Assembly (NCBI RefSeq): GCF_003860405.1
Contig: NZ_CP034170.1
Coordinates: forward strand, 3,286,001-3,350,000
DNA: 64,000 nt
Direction of reading: 5' to 3'
Origin: Nakamurella antarctica
GTDB lineage: Bacteria > Actinomycetota > Actinomycetes > Mycobacteriales > Nakamurellaceae
The notes under the pieces: generated by a model
The model's database searches: none
The model's input: only the letters and a program-made list of their open reading frames with translations
What the model was told of the DNA's origin: nothing
Program-made: the position numbers and the translations under genes
In this document: piece after piece, positions 1 to 7,741 of the stretch
Layout: each line of letters starts with the position of its first letter
Numbering within the stretch: position 1 is the first letter of the stretch

Positions 1-2
1 AA

Positions 3-368
3 CTTGACGACGTGTACAGCGCATTGCGAGGAATCATGCTGAAGCACGCTAAGGATCTTGTTGCGGCAACGGATTCTTCAGGGCATCTCTCGATAGAGGC
101 CAAAGAACCTGGCGGCAATGGAATGAGGTCTTGGTACGGGGGCGTCCAGACGAAAAAAAACTATGTGAGCTATCACCTGATGGCCGTGTACGAGGACCCT
201 GAGCTGCTGAACGATATCTCCACGAAACTTCGCGTACGCATGCAGGGAAAGTCTTGTTTTAACTTCAACGCGCTGAACGACGAGCTATTCGCTGAACTCG
301 ATGCGCTTACAGGGGTGGGATTCTGCGAGTTCGCATTGCGTCACAACCCGCCCACGGAGATTCAGTAG
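3..368 (+). CDS. Conserved hypothetical protein, DUF1801-like, 5' end cut by window edge
   Basis: The reading frame is open to the left edge of the window, so the true start lies outside; a GTG at 12 is only the first visible start codon. The visible C-terminal part (about 120 residues) has YVSYHLMAVYEDPELL, then KRMQGKSCFNF-like text (RMQGKSCFNF) and a final aromatic GVGFCEFALR segment. This pattern is typical of small cytoplasmic actinobacterial proteins related to the DUF1801/YdhG fold. No catalytic residues can be assigned and no function is known. It lies just outside the first palindromic recombination-type motif at 511, so it may mark the edge of the stable flank. Family assignment is from memory and moderate. 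Confidence 0.6.
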   Translation, partial: LDDVYSALRGIMLKHAKDLVAATDSSGHLSIEAKEPGGNGMRSWYGGVQTKKNYVSYHLMAVYEDPELLNDISTKLRVRMQGKSCFNFNALNDELFAELDALTGVGFCEFALRHNPPTEIQ

Positions 369-684
369 GCATCGGGCGCCGGTAGCTGGCGCCGCCCTCT
401 TGAGGGCTAGCTCGCCGCCGTGTCGAAGTGCCTTCTACCTAACATTCCGAGCTGTCCGGTTACATCAATGTGTTCGCTTATTCTCGCATCTGCTCGTGGT
501 ACCCGGATTCGCGTAACCCTAGGGTTGCGAGACAGTAGTGAGCTGTTTCGCAGGAAGCCCCGGTCCTGGAATGAACCTGCGGTCGCCGACCTGTGACCTA
601 AGGATTTGCCAGTTGGGTTCGGTTTGCAGGACGAGGGGTGCTGGCGGCCGGGGAACACAGGTGGGCCATCCAGAACAGAAGGTG
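369..684. other. Gene-free stretch containing recombination-type motif at 511-534
   Basis: I see no convincing gene here; the overlapping short frames on both strands lack RBSs and family features. The stretch contains a palindromic motif at 511-534 (CGTAACCCTAGGGTTGCGAG core, ending GAGACA). Its right arm is the complement of TGTCTCGCAACCCT, matching the motifs at 1931, 4674, 4741, 6224 and 6340. It is in the opposite orientation to the copies at 4674 and 6224. Confidence 0.6.
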
Positions 685-1053
685 CTAGTCCACAGAATTA
701 ACGTGGAAGTAGCCCACCACTCTGCGACCTTCAGCGATTGCCAGAAGAGTCCCAGGGCGGACGCGCTGTGCACCACGATTCTTCACGATCGACCATGACG
801 CGTCCGCAACGGAAAGCCATGCAGTCGGATCCTCGGCTCGCACCACGAACCCGGCTAGCCCAGTCTCGAAGGAGTGCGGCGGTACGTACGCATTGGCGAT
901 GTACACCTCGCCGGTAGGTGTTGGAGGCGGCCCCGTGTCGCGACCGCCCTGCGAGGAAGTCAGCCAAACGACGCGGCCGTGAAAGGGTGTGGGGCCTGAG
1001 TAGTGCACGCCCGAAGTATCCCGCATCCCGCTTGGTGCATGGGTCTGCTGCAC
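685..1053 (-). CDS. Hypothetical protein resembling an EF-Tu C-terminal-type beta-barrel
   Basis: The protein (122 residues from the GTG at 1053, or 113 from the ATG at 1026) has GRVVWLTSSQGGRDTGPPPTPTGEVYIANAYVP and later VRPGTLLAIAEGRRVVGYFHV. This layout recalls small stand-alone proteins related to the third domain of EF-Tu: an EGGR-like segment followed by proline-rich text, then GxxFxIxEGxRxVGxGxV at the C-terminus. Neither start has a good Shine-Dalgarno sequence. The function is unknown. It sits between the motif at 511 and further half-motifs at 1145-1170, on the strand opposite to the methyltransferase that follows. It is the best coding candidate in this stretch, but similarity is judged by eye. 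Confidence 0.5.
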   Translation of the reverse strand: MQQTHAPSGMRDTSGVHYSGPTPFHGRVVWLTSSQGGRDTGPPPTPTGEVYIANAYVPPHSFETGLAGFVVRAEDPTAWLSVADASWSIVKNRGAQRVRPGTLLAIAEGRRVVGYFHVNSVD

Positions 1054-1144
1054 GATCCGGTGTCACCGCGGCTGGGGTCTCCAAATCAGTGCGTCGCGCC
1101 CCCGCAGGCAAGGCGTGGGGAGCTTTGCGCGATGGATGGCACAT

Positions 1145-1170
1145 GTGTCTCATAACTGTTCTGTCTCGAA
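1145..1170 (+). repeat. Two direct half-motifs of the TGTCTC family
   Basis: TGTCTCATAAC (1145-1155) and TGTCTCGAA (1162-1170) repeat the half-site of the palindromic motifs at 1931-1992 and 6224. They lie in the gap between the EF-Tu-like gene and the methyltransferase. They look like an eroded or partial recombination site; without binding data this is inference. Confidence 0.45.
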
Positions 1171-1292
1171 TCTCATGGCTTGTGGGACTGGTGCGCCCGT
1201 TGCCGCTGCGGGTGGTGGCGTTTTCAATGTGCATCCGAGGAGAGACATGCGCGCTGGGTGAGTGGACTCTTGTCGGTGCCTATGCTTGACTC

Positions 1293-1898
1293 GTGGCAAA
1301 TTCGGCGGAGTTCGCATACTCCCGGCGCGCGGAAGATTACATCAATCTTCTTGGTTCGATGAGTGCAGTGCATCCTTCGGATCAGCAACTCGTGGCCACC
1401 TGGGCGGATAGCCTTGAGGGCGACGCCATCGATGCCGGGTGCGGGCCGGGCCATTGGACGGACTTCCTCAGCGAGCGCGGGGTCGCCGCCCGTGGAATTG
1501 ACCAAGTGCCCGAGTTCGTTGAAAGTGCTTGCTCCACGTATCCCAGCCGTGCGTTCCTAGTGGGAAACCTCGAGACTCTGGATGCCAGCACTTGCTCAGT
1601 AGGTGGGGTGCTCGCTTGGTACTCGCTCATTCACCATGAGCCGGACAAAATCCATATCCCATTGCACGAGTTTCATCGTGTGCTGCGGCCCGGTGGTGGA
1701 CTGCTGGTCGGCTTCTTTGAGGGCGCCACCGTGGAGAAATTCGCGCACGCAGTCTTTCCTGCTTACCGGTGGCCGGTGAGTGCCTTTAGTGAGAAGTTAA
1801 GAGCGGTGGGGTTCGACGTAATCGAAACGCATGCACGATCGACAGCTGGTCAACGGCCCCACGGGGCCATCCAGGCGCGACGCAGAGGGCGCCCGTAA
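1293..1898 (+). CDS. Class I SAM-dependent methyltransferase
   Basis: The 201-residue protein starts at a GTG and carries the SAM-binding glycine motif I DAGCGPGHW at about residue 47, a following acidic position (GIDQVPE), and motif IV-like LAWYSLIHHEP. A post-motif RVLRPGGGLLVGFFEG segment comes next. This is the standard seven-strand Rossmann methyltransferase fold of the Methyltransf_11/25 type. A C-terminal YRWPVSAFSEKLRAVGF segment is typical of actinobacterial copies. The substrate cannot be read from the sequence. The gene stands alone between motif-bearing intergenic regions (1145-1170 upstream, the 62-bp palindrome 1931-1992 downstream), which makes it a candidate cassette cargo. 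Confidence 0.85.
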   Translation: MANSAEFAYSRRAEDYINLLGSMSAVHPSDQQLVATWADSLEGDAIDAGCGPGHWTDFLSERGVAARGIDQVPEFVESACSTYPSRAFLVGNLETLDASTCSVGGVLAWYSLIHHEPDKIHIPLHEFHRVLRPGGGLLVGFFEGATVEKFAHAVFPAYRWPVSAFSEKLRAVGFDVIETHARSTAGQRPHGAIQARRRGRP

Positions 1899-1930
1899 CC
1901 GCATCGACTCAAATACGTAGTCGTCGTAGA

Positions 1931-1992
1931 GTGTCTCATAACCTAAATGCCTCGTAACCCATGGGTTACGAGGCATTTCGGTTATGAGACAC
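1931..1992. repeat. 62-bp nested palindrome, recombination-type site
   Basis: The outer arms GTGTCTCATAACC (1931-1943) and GGTTATGAGACAC (1980-1992) are exact complements. Inside them, 1945-1978 is a second perfect inverted repeat centred on AACCCATGGGTT. The right part, from CTCGTAACC onward, matches 4741-4785 closely (TTACGAGGCA, CTTCGGTTAYGAGACAC). It could in principle act as a terminator for the methyltransferase, but the shared internal half-sites with other intergenic copies fit better with a site for the serine recombinase at 6406. Confidence 0.75.
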
Positions 1993-2182
1993 ATCGCCCG
2001 AAGCGGGATCGCTATACGGCGTCCGTGCCACACGCGAGTGCCCGTTTGACGATGCCCGTGACACTGAGAATCGTGGTCCCAACAAGTCGGACTGGCTTCG
2101 TGAGCGTTCAGAGGTAGGCCAGCGACGGTTCTCGTGAACGCGATCCCAGTAGGTGTGCAATAACTAAGTATGAGGACATCTG

Positions 2183-2770
2183 ATGGGGTCTGAACAATTG
2201 TTGGATCCGCTGATTCCGGCGCCCGCGCCTAATGACGGCGTCTGGATTCAGGAGCTGTACGATTCGCAGGCAGCCGGATTACTCAAATATCTGAACCGCC
2301 GGGTGGGCGCAGCTGCCGAGGATCTATTGAGTGAAATATTCCTCGCGGTGATCGCAAGTGCTGTCAGCTTCGATCCGCAACGGGGATCACCAACTGCCTG
2401 GTTGTACGGAATCGCCTCGAATGTGCTTCGCGGTTATCACCGCCAGGAGCAACGACGCCTGGACACCGCTGCCCGACATAACGCTCACACCACCCCTATC
2501 GGCAACGGGCCGGACACCTTCGTGCCGGGAACCGTGGATGCCCAACGTCGGATAGCCGAACTGGCCGACCGGATCTCGGCGTTGAGCCCAGGTGATCGGG
2601 AGGTGCTGCTGCTCAGCGCCTGGACCGCCCTAGACACGAACGAAATTGCAACGGCGCTGGGCATTCCGGTGGGAACGGTGCGTTCACGACTCCACCGAGT
2701 ACGCCGACAGTTACGAGAGCAAGGCGTTGGCCAGCTATTCAACTCCTCAAAGAATCGAGCCGATCAATGA
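2183..2770 (+). CDS. ECF-type RNA polymerase sigma factor
   Basis: The 195-residue protein has a sigma-70 region 2 near residues 40-95 (DLLSEIFLAVIASAVSFDP then AWLYGIASNVLRGYHR). Region 4 lies at about 130-180 (LSPGDREVLLLSAW, followed by the helix-turn-helix EIATALGIPVGTVRSRLHRVRRQL). The length and lack of region 3 are those of extracytoplasmic-function sigma factors. The ATG has GAGGA upstream. The stop overlaps the next ATG by four bases (ATGA), so it is co-translated with the membrane protein that follows. That partner is probably its regulator or sensor. The signal sensed is unknown. Confidence 0.93.
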   Translation: MGSEQLLDPLIPAPAPNDGVWIQELYDSQAAGLLKYLNRRVGAAAEDLLSEIFLAVIASAVSFDPQRGSPTAWLYGIASNVLRGYHRQEQRRLDTAARHNAHTTPIGNGPDTFVPGTVDAQRRIAELADRISALSPGDREVLLLSAWTALDTNEIATALGIPVGTVRSRLHRVRRQLREQGVGQLFNSSKNRADQ

Positions 2771-3918
2771 CCACAAACAGGCGAGGTACTACCTGGAGCG
2801 ACTCAGAATTGGATGAGGCCCTCGCCGGGTTGAACAACGACAACCCCTCAGAAACCCGGATTCTGAACTCTGTACGGACAAAGCTGTTTACAAATAACGA
2901 AACCGCAGCCGATACCAAGACACCCAGAACGCTCGTGGCGTCGAACCGGGCCGACGCCTCATCCGAACTGTCATCGGTGCGACCAATCCGCACACGCGCA
3001 CGATCGGTATCCGCCGCCGGCATCATCGCCGCCGGCATCCTTGTGTTCTTCATCCCAAGCCTGCTGAAAAGCGATCCAGACCGAGGTTCAGCCACCGCGG
3101 CCGCGTCCGGTGCGCTCAACCTAGCCGCATCCTTTGCGGTGACCACCATCGACAAACCGGTGGGACCGGGACAGTACCGGCTGATCCAAACCCACGACTG
3201 GCACTACGTTTTCGCAGGTGACCTACCGGATGTGGCGATGTTTGAGACAACTTACGACGTCTGGGCGCCAGCAGACCTATGGAGCGCCGACTCACAGTGG
3301 CTCCACACACGCACCAGAACCGGAAATCGAATCTGGGTGGTCGGCAACGAAGAACAAGCCAAAGCCAACGGCTACCTGGACCAGGTGTTGACCGATACCG
3401 GAACAGAAAACGGCACCTGGCAGGCACCTTGCGGAGACTTCTTCGGGCAGGAAGGATGCAACCGAGTGGGAAACTGGTCTGACCCCACCGAAGCCTTTCT
3501 CGCCTCGTTACCACGTGATCCCAGTGCCCTGTTCAACAGAATGGCACAGGACATCTACACCGACAAAGGACGGACCCTGGGCCCGCAGGTGTTCGACATG
3601 GCCTTAGACGCGTTGCAGTCCGGGCTCTACCCGGCCGACCTGCGCGCAGCGATCTATCAGGCACTCACTTTCGTGGACGGTCTGGATGTGACCAGCGACT
3701 CGGTCAACGTCGACGGCAGAGCCGGTCTGGGCCTCGCTCTGGACGGCGACGGCCCCACCCGCACCGAACTAGTCATCGACCCCAACACCGGCGACTTCAT
3801 TGGCGAACGAGAAATCAATATCGACGAAACCACGAGCATCCCAATGGGAGCCACTATTGCATTCACCGCAGTCCGCACCGACGTAGTCGACGAAGCAGGG
3901 CAACTACCACCAAACTGA
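2767..3918 (+). CDS. CU044_5270-family membrane protein, partner of the ECF sigma factor
   Basis: The 383-residue protein has a cytoplasmic N-terminus of about 75 residues and a single membrane helix (IIAAGILVFFIPSLL, about 85-105). A large extracellular domain follows, with YRLIQTHDWHY, WLHTRTRTGNRIWVVG and a late region LQSGLYPADLRAAIYQAL. This is the pattern of the actinobacterial CU044_5270 family, which is regularly encoded directly after an ECF sigma gene. Its start overlaps the sigma stop (ATGA). By analogy it may hold the sigma factor at the membrane until an external signal arrives, but no classical zinc anti-sigma motif (HxxxCxxC) is visible, so the mechanism is inferred. Confidence 0.85.
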   Translation: MTTNRRGTTWSDSELDEALAGLNNDNPSETRILNSVRTKLFTNNETAADTKTPRTLVASNRADASSELSSVRPIRTRARSVSAAGIIAAGILVFFIPSLLKSDPDRGSATAAASGALNLAASFAVTTIDKPVGPGQYRLIQTHDWHYVFAGDLPDVAMFETTYDVWAPADLWSADSQWLHTRTRTGNRIWVVGNEEQAKANGYLDQVLTDTGTENGTWQAPCGDFFGQEGCNRVGNWSDPTEAFLASLPRDPSALFNRMAQDIYTDKGRTLGPQVFDMALDALQSGLYPADLRAAIYQALTFVDGLDVTSDSVNVDGRAGLGLALDGDGPTRTELVIDPNTGDFIGEREINIDETTSIPMGATIAFTAVRTDVVDEAGQLPPN

Positions 3919-4024
3919 GAACCCCATCCCTAACTTGCCTGACATGCTGACCGGACAAATCAGGGCATCCACCGCCACCGACCACTGGAAACCGCTATCA
4001 GATAAGGATCCGTCGCTGGGACTG

Positions 4025-4540
4025 CTATTCGAGCGGGGGCGTCGTCGGGGTTGGATCCGTGGTCAGGCGCCCGTAGGTCAGGACGTCCACGCTGTTTCCT
4101 GCGATGAGGAATTTCCCGCGCTCCGCGCCCTCGCGCATGAACCCGGCGGCTTTAGCCACGACCCCGGACGCGGGATTGGTGGCCCGGTGTCCTAGCTCGA
4201 GTCGATAGAGCCGGCCTGGACCCAAAGCCCAGTTCGCGACGGTGGCGGCCGCTCGCGATGCAGTCCCGCGGCCGCGATGCTCACGGTGCAACCAATACCA
4301 GAACCAGCCGGTCAAATTTTCCCGGTCGATCGAGGTGACACCGACCGCGCCGATCGCCGTTCCGTCCAGGTCGATGGCGAAGACGTGACGGTGGCGGGTT
4401 CCTGACGCCATGGCGTTGATCCATGCTCCGCCTTGGTCGAGGTCGGCGACGCTTCCTTGCCGAGCCATGTCCGGATCGGCGAACGCATCCACTACGGCCC
4501 CGGAATCGGCGGAGCGGAACTGCCGGAGGATAGGTGGCAC
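4025..4540 (-). CDS. GNAT-family N-acetyltransferase
   Basis: This 171-residue protein shows the RimJ/RimL-like GNAT layout. It begins with ILRQFRSADSGAVVDAFADPDMARQ and has a central beta hairpin FAIDLDGTAIGAVGVTSIDREN. The acetyl-CoA pyrophosphate loop is read as HREHRGRGTASRA (R-x-x-G-x-G/A type), followed by YRLELGHRATNPASGVVAKAAGF. It would transfer acetyl from acetyl-CoA to an amine, possibly a ribosomal protein or small molecule; the substrate is unknown. It is transcribed toward the CU044 gene from a start next to the motif cluster at 4674-4785. Confidence 0.88.
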   Translation of the reverse strand: MPPILRQFRSADSGAVVDAFADPDMARQGSVADLDQGGAWINAMASGTRHRHVFAIDLDGTAIGAVGVTSIDRENLTGWFWYWLHREHRGRGTASRAAATVANWALGPGRLYRLELGHRATNPASGVVAKAAGFMREGAERGKFLIAGNSVDVLTYGRLTTDPTPTTPPLE

Positions 4541-4673
4541 AGGATCGAGGTAACTCGTTTGCGGCGGCTCGACTGCGCTCTCCCGCCATCGAGCGGTTGA
4601 GCTTATTCCGAGAGCATTCAGGCTTCCGCCCTTGTGCAGTCCTCTGCTTGAGGGATCGAGAGCGTAATGGCTC

Positions 4674-4785
4674 TGTCTCGTAACCCTAGGGATACGAGGT
4701 GACTCATCGACTCCGCCAAGCTATTGGACCGACGACGACTGTGTCGCAACCTATGAGTTACGAGGCACTTCGGTTACGAGACACC
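4674..4785 (+). repeat. Compound recombination-type site (copy A): two motif elements
   Basis: Element I (4674-4711) reads TGTCTCGTAACCCTAGGGAT then ACGAGGTGACTCATCGAC. It matches 6224-6261 at 36 of 38 positions, in the same orientation. Element II (4741-4785) reads GTGTCGCAACCTATGAGTTA then CGAGGCACTTCGGTTACGAG and ACACC. It matches the right half of the 1931-1992 palindrome. Two unequal inverted-repeat elements spaced tens of bases apart recall serine-resolvase res sites (sites I, II, III). With the copy at 6224 it brackets the ATPase gene as a direct repeat. Confidence 0.7.
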
Positions 4786-4805
4786 GGGTACCTTGCGAAA
4801 GCAAG

Positions 4806-6131
4806 TCAGCTGAACAGATCAAGCGGGGCGGAACCGGCGAGATCGTTGTCGATCTCGTCGGGCTCATCCCAGGGCCAGGTGTGCTCCCCATACTTCCGAA
4901 AGAACAAGAACGCCCGATCCACTAATTGCACGCGCTTTCCAGCACGATGGTAGGTCAAGACTGGAGGACTGATCTGGATCTTGACCTGTAGCTGGTCGAC
5001 TCGCTCCAATGCTTGGGTCAAGTCGCTTCCCCGAAGGGATATGCCTTCATCCTGGATTGCCTTTAGGAGGTCACGCGAATCCACCCCTTTGGCCAGCAAG
5101 TCCGCATCATCGGACGCGGTGAAGGCTCGAAGTAAGTGAAGATAAACGACCAATCCCTCGGGCATTCGGCGCATCCCGCGAACGAAATTGGCAGCGAAGG
5201 TTTCGAATCTTCCTGACATCTGCGCCGCCACATCACGGCGAGCGTCGGTCAACGATGCGTTACGGCCAATTTCAAAACCGGCTTGGGCGTCGTCAACCTT
5301 CTCCAGGATGCAAATTTCGTGCGCCAGACGATGCAATAGGCCAACGTTCCCGTAAGCGTCGCTGATAAGTGCGTTCGAAAGTGTTTCACTGAAGGAGATT
5401 GCTAGAGCCTCAGCGCCCTGAGTTAGCACAGCGTGGAGGTCTTCATTCGACCATTCAAGATGGATATCATCGACCCGTCCTTCTAAATCACCGTTGAAGT
5501 AACTCAGCAAGTGGCTCTGGGCCCAGACGCCGATGATTACGAGGTGGCAACCATATTCGCCGAGCGCCTTCATCCACGAGGCGAAGATGCGTTGTTCTTC
5601 TTCAGGAAGATAGTGAAAATCCTCAATGACGAAGCGTTTCTGCGATCTAGTGACAGCCTCAGCGACCCAGTGCAGGTTCGCTGCTGTCTGCGCAAAAAAT
5701 TGCTCTTGAGTTTCGGACTCAGAGGCTTTCGTGGCCTTTGCCGTTGCGCCGGCTTCCCCAGAAGCCTGTCCTAGAAACGGCACGGAGAACCTTGCTTTGA
5801 CCGCACTGCTCAGGCCAACCTCGCCGGTGAGGCTGCCGGTCTGAGTTCTCCCTAGCTTTGCGGTCACTCCAAGCTGCGCCAGCGCTTCTTCAAGAATTGA
5901 CACAGAAGTCGAAGTGGTTGTGCATTGGACGACAACGGACTCCTCGGGCTTCAGGCCCCGCTTTCGAAGCCAAGTCTTCCCCTGCTTGCTGCCACCATGA
6001 ACGCTCACGTGACGGCTGGCCTCAAGGCCTCTTTTGAAAACGGAGTCAAGGTTGCCTCGGTCGACGTAGGCCGGCGTACTGTTGCCCACGCCGACTCCGA
6101 AGACTTCATCGACTTTGTATTTGCGCGTCAT
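4806..6131 (-). CDS. P-loop NTPase (STAND/AAA-like) of unknown function, site-flanked
   Basis: The 441-residue protein starts at the ATG at 6131, which has GGAGGT six bases upstream; the frame extends 15 codons further but without an RBS. Walker A is GGSKQGKTW (about residue 48) and the Walker B-like strand is RFVIEDFHYLPEEEQ (about 175-190). A WSNEDLHAVL segment and a long helical C-terminal half (GNVGLLHRLAHEICIL onward) follow, like the lid and winged-helix part of AAA or STAND ATPases. No nuclease, TIR or other effector domain is visible. The gene is alone between two directly repeated compound sites (4674-4785 and 6224-6393). That context is like that of accessory or defence cargo, but a defence role is only inferred. 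Confidence 0.7.
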   Translation of the reverse strand: MTRKYKVDEVFGVGVGNSTPAYVDRGNLDSVFKRGLEASRHVSVHGGSKQGKTWLRKRGLKPEESVVVQCTTTSTSVSILEEALAQLGVTAKLGRTQTGSLTGEVGLSSAVKARFSVPFLGQASGEAGATAKATKASESETQEQFFAQTAANLHWVAEAVTRSQKRFVIEDFHYLPEEEQRIFASWMKALGEYGCHLVIIGVWAQSHLLSYFNGDLEGRVDDIHLEWSNEDLHAVLTQGAEALAISFSETLSNALISDAYGNVGLLHRLAHEICILEKVDDAQAGFEIGRNASLTDARRDVAAQMSGRFETFAANFVRGMRRMPEGLVVYLHLLRAFTASDDADLLAKGVDSRDLLKAIQDEGISLRGSDLTQALERVDQLQVKIQISPPVLTYHRAGKRVQLVDRAFLFFRKYGEHTWPWDEPDEIDNDLAGSAPLDLFS

Positions 6132-6223
6132 TAGACCTCCATGTTGGATCCACCTTATCCAGTGAGACGCGCCCACCTTCGTCGCCCACCGGTATCTGAC
6201 CTATTACCCCGGCGTTTCGGACT

Positions 6224-6393
6224 GTCTCGAAACCCTAGGGATACGAGGTGTCTCATCGACCGCTCCAGGGCGGTGGTGCTGACAGTCCAGTTTTCGCTCT
6301 GTTGAGCGTGCTTTCCACAGGCAGCGATTCTCGTAACTATGTCTCGCAACCTTCTGGTTGAATCTGTCGACACACCATCACTTATGAGACACC
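6224..6393 (+). repeat. Compound recombination-type site (copy B), upstream of the recombinase
   Basis: Element I (6224-6261) is TGTCTCGAAACCCTAGGGAT plus ACGAGGTGTCTCATCGAC, nearly identical to 4674-4711. About 80 bases later, element II (6340-6393) starts TGTCTCGCAACC and ends ACTTATGAGACACC. The second element runs to within about 12 bases of the recombinase ATG, so binding there could also repress the recombinase gene, as resolvases do at res. Confidence 0.7.
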
Positions 6394-6405
6394 CCGGAGG
6401 AGACC

Positions 6406-7035
6406 ATGTCGAAGCTGATCGGCTACGCGCGTGTTTCGACGAAACAGCAGTCAACTGACCGCCAGGAAGCGGACCTCCTATCCGCTGGGGTTCGGCGCGA
6501 TGACCTCTACGTTGATCACGGAGTCTCCGGGGCGCAAGCATCGCGTCCCCAGTTCGCTCGAGCACTCGATGCGCTAATCCACGGCGACACCCTCGTGATC
6601 ACGACGCTTGACCGGCTCGGCCGATCTACGCAAAATATGCTCGCGTTCGCTAACAAGCTGCGAAGCCGCGGTGCCGGGCTGCGTGTACTGAACCTGGGCG
6701 GAGGTGATGTTGATACGTCATCACCGATGGGGTCGATGCTGTTCACAATCATGGCCGCACTGGCGCAGATGGAACACGAGATTAAAAGTGAACGCATCAC
6801 CGACTCAATCAGCAAACGCAAAGCGGCCGGCAAGAACCTCGGCGGTCGGCCTCGACGCATCACTGACAGCCAGATCGGCAGCGCCCTCAGCCTCATCCAA
6901 AGTGGCACACCAGCCGCCCAAGTAACGCGCGACCTCGGGATGTCCCGCGCGACGTTCTACCGAAGGTCACGAGCACTCAACAACGAACCGATGACCTCAT
7001 CGTCTTCGACCTTGTTGCCGCAAGCTTCATCATAA
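6406..7035 (+). CDS. Serine recombinase (resolvase/invertase family)
   Basis: The 209-residue protein has the complete catalytic domain of small serine recombinases. It begins LIGYARVSTKQQSTDRQ, with the nucleophilic serine at about residue 11 in ARVST, and continues with YVDHGVSGAQASRPQF. The arginine motif LVITTLDRLGRSTQNM and the E-helix region AALAQMEHEIKSERI follow. A C-terminal helix-turn-helix (VTRDLGMSRATFYRRSRAL) binds DNA. An RBS (GGAGGAG) precedes the ATG. It should cut and rejoin DNA at paired inverted half-sites; the motifs immediately upstream and at 4674, 1931 and 511 are the natural candidates. Whether it resolves, inverts or moves DNA cannot be told from sequence. Confidence 0.95.
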   Translation: MSKLIGYARVSTKQQSTDRQEADLLSAGVRRDDLYVDHGVSGAQASRPQFARALDALIHGDTLVITTLDRLGRSTQNMLAFANKLRSRGAGLRVLNLGGGDVDTSSPMGSMLFTIMAALAQMEHEIKSERITDSISKRKAAGKNLGGRPRRITDSQIGSALSLIQSGTPAAQVTRDLGMSRATFYRRSRALNNEPMTSSSSTLLPQASS

Positions 7036-7195
7036 AACAGCACTAGCGCAGAGAACTTCGACCATTCAGATATCCGCACTGGCCTGCACAGCACCGACCA
7101 TGACACGGCAGACCTTGCAGGCCACTTCGGACATCGACATGAACGAAGAGGTCCGCACACCGTCTCGGTAGATGATCGACTACCGAACGGATGCG

Positions 7196-7459
7196 TCAGT
7201 CGTAGACGCTGCTGCGATTTCCCACGTCGAGGGCGATGATGACCAGCTCTTCTCGCTGGATGTCGAGGATCACGCGGTAGTCGCCGACCCGTAGCCGCCA
7301 CAGGCCCGTGTAAGGGCCCGATAGGGCCTTGCACCGTTTCGTGGGGTCGTCCAGGCTCTCCAGCGTGATGAGTGTTTTCAATACTCGCGTGGCGACCTGC
7401 CGGTCCAGCTTCTTCAACGCTCGGTCAAAGTCGCGATCCGTGCGGATGACCCACGTCAT
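7196..7459 (-). CDS. RelE/ParE-type toxin
   Basis: This 87-residue protein has the compact RelE fold pattern. It begins WVIRTDRDFDRALKKLDRQVATRVLKTL, continues through GPYTGLWRLRVGDYRVILDI, and ends VIIALDVGNRSSVYD. The WRxRVGDYRV strand and the C-terminal tyrosine are the hallmark positions of the ribosome-dependent mRNA endonuclease group. The start overlaps the antitoxin stop by four bases, as in typical relBE operons. In contrast to the second toxin copy at 38305 it is complete. Cellular target inferred from family. Confidence 0.9.
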   Translation of the reverse strand: MTWVIRTDRDFDRALKKLDRQVATRVLKTLITLESLDDPTKRCKALSGPYTGLWRLRVGDYRVILDIQREELVIIALDVGNRSSVYD

Positions 7460-7731
7460 GCAGTCTGATCAGGCATCGCGTTCAGTTCCGCGCGGCTGAT
7501 GTCCATCTCTGACATTAGGTCTTCAAGCGGCCGGGTCTCGCGTCGACCGGCCCGGATGGCCTCGGCGTGCGTGATCAGCCCGTAGGCGTACTCCAGGTCG
7601 TCAATCCCGGCGGTGACCAGCTCGCGCAGGTAGTAGCTCTTCGACCGTCCGGTGGCAGCTGCCAGCCTTGAGAGCCGTTCGTCGACCTCCACGGGGAGAC
7701 GAAGGGATCGGGGAACCTCTTTTACCGCCAC
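7456..7731 (-). CDS. RHH-type antitoxin of the RelE toxin
   Basis: The 91-residue protein has a ribbon-helix-helix N-terminus (SLRLPVEVDERLSRLAAATGRSKSYYLRELVTAGI) that would bind the operator as a dimer. The C-terminal tail is acidic and flexible (RPLEDLMSEMDISRAELN), of the kind that wraps the toxin. I chose the GTG at 7731 because GGAGG lies five bases upstream; the longer frame from 7758 has no RBS. A 16-bp perfect palindrome sits just upstream (7742-7757), consistent with autorepression. It is close in sequence to the antitoxin at 38087 (GRSKSYY versus GRSKSFY; RPLEDL versus RPLAAL). Confidence 0.88.
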   Translation of the reverse strand: MAVKEVPRSLRLPVEVDERLSRLAAATGRSKSYYLRELVTAGIDDLEYAYGLITHAEAIRAGRRETRPLEDLMSEMDISRAELNAMPDQTA

Positions 7732-7741
7732 GTGAACCTCC

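Noticed and set aside
3935-4195. 86-codon plus-strand frame after the CU044 gene
   Set aside because: It is antisense to the GNAT gene and has no RBS or homology features.
4674-4785. Interpretation as an ordinary terminator
   Set aside because: The repeats are imperfect as hairpins, occur twice as directly repeated compound units, and match motifs next to a recombinase better than a termination signal.
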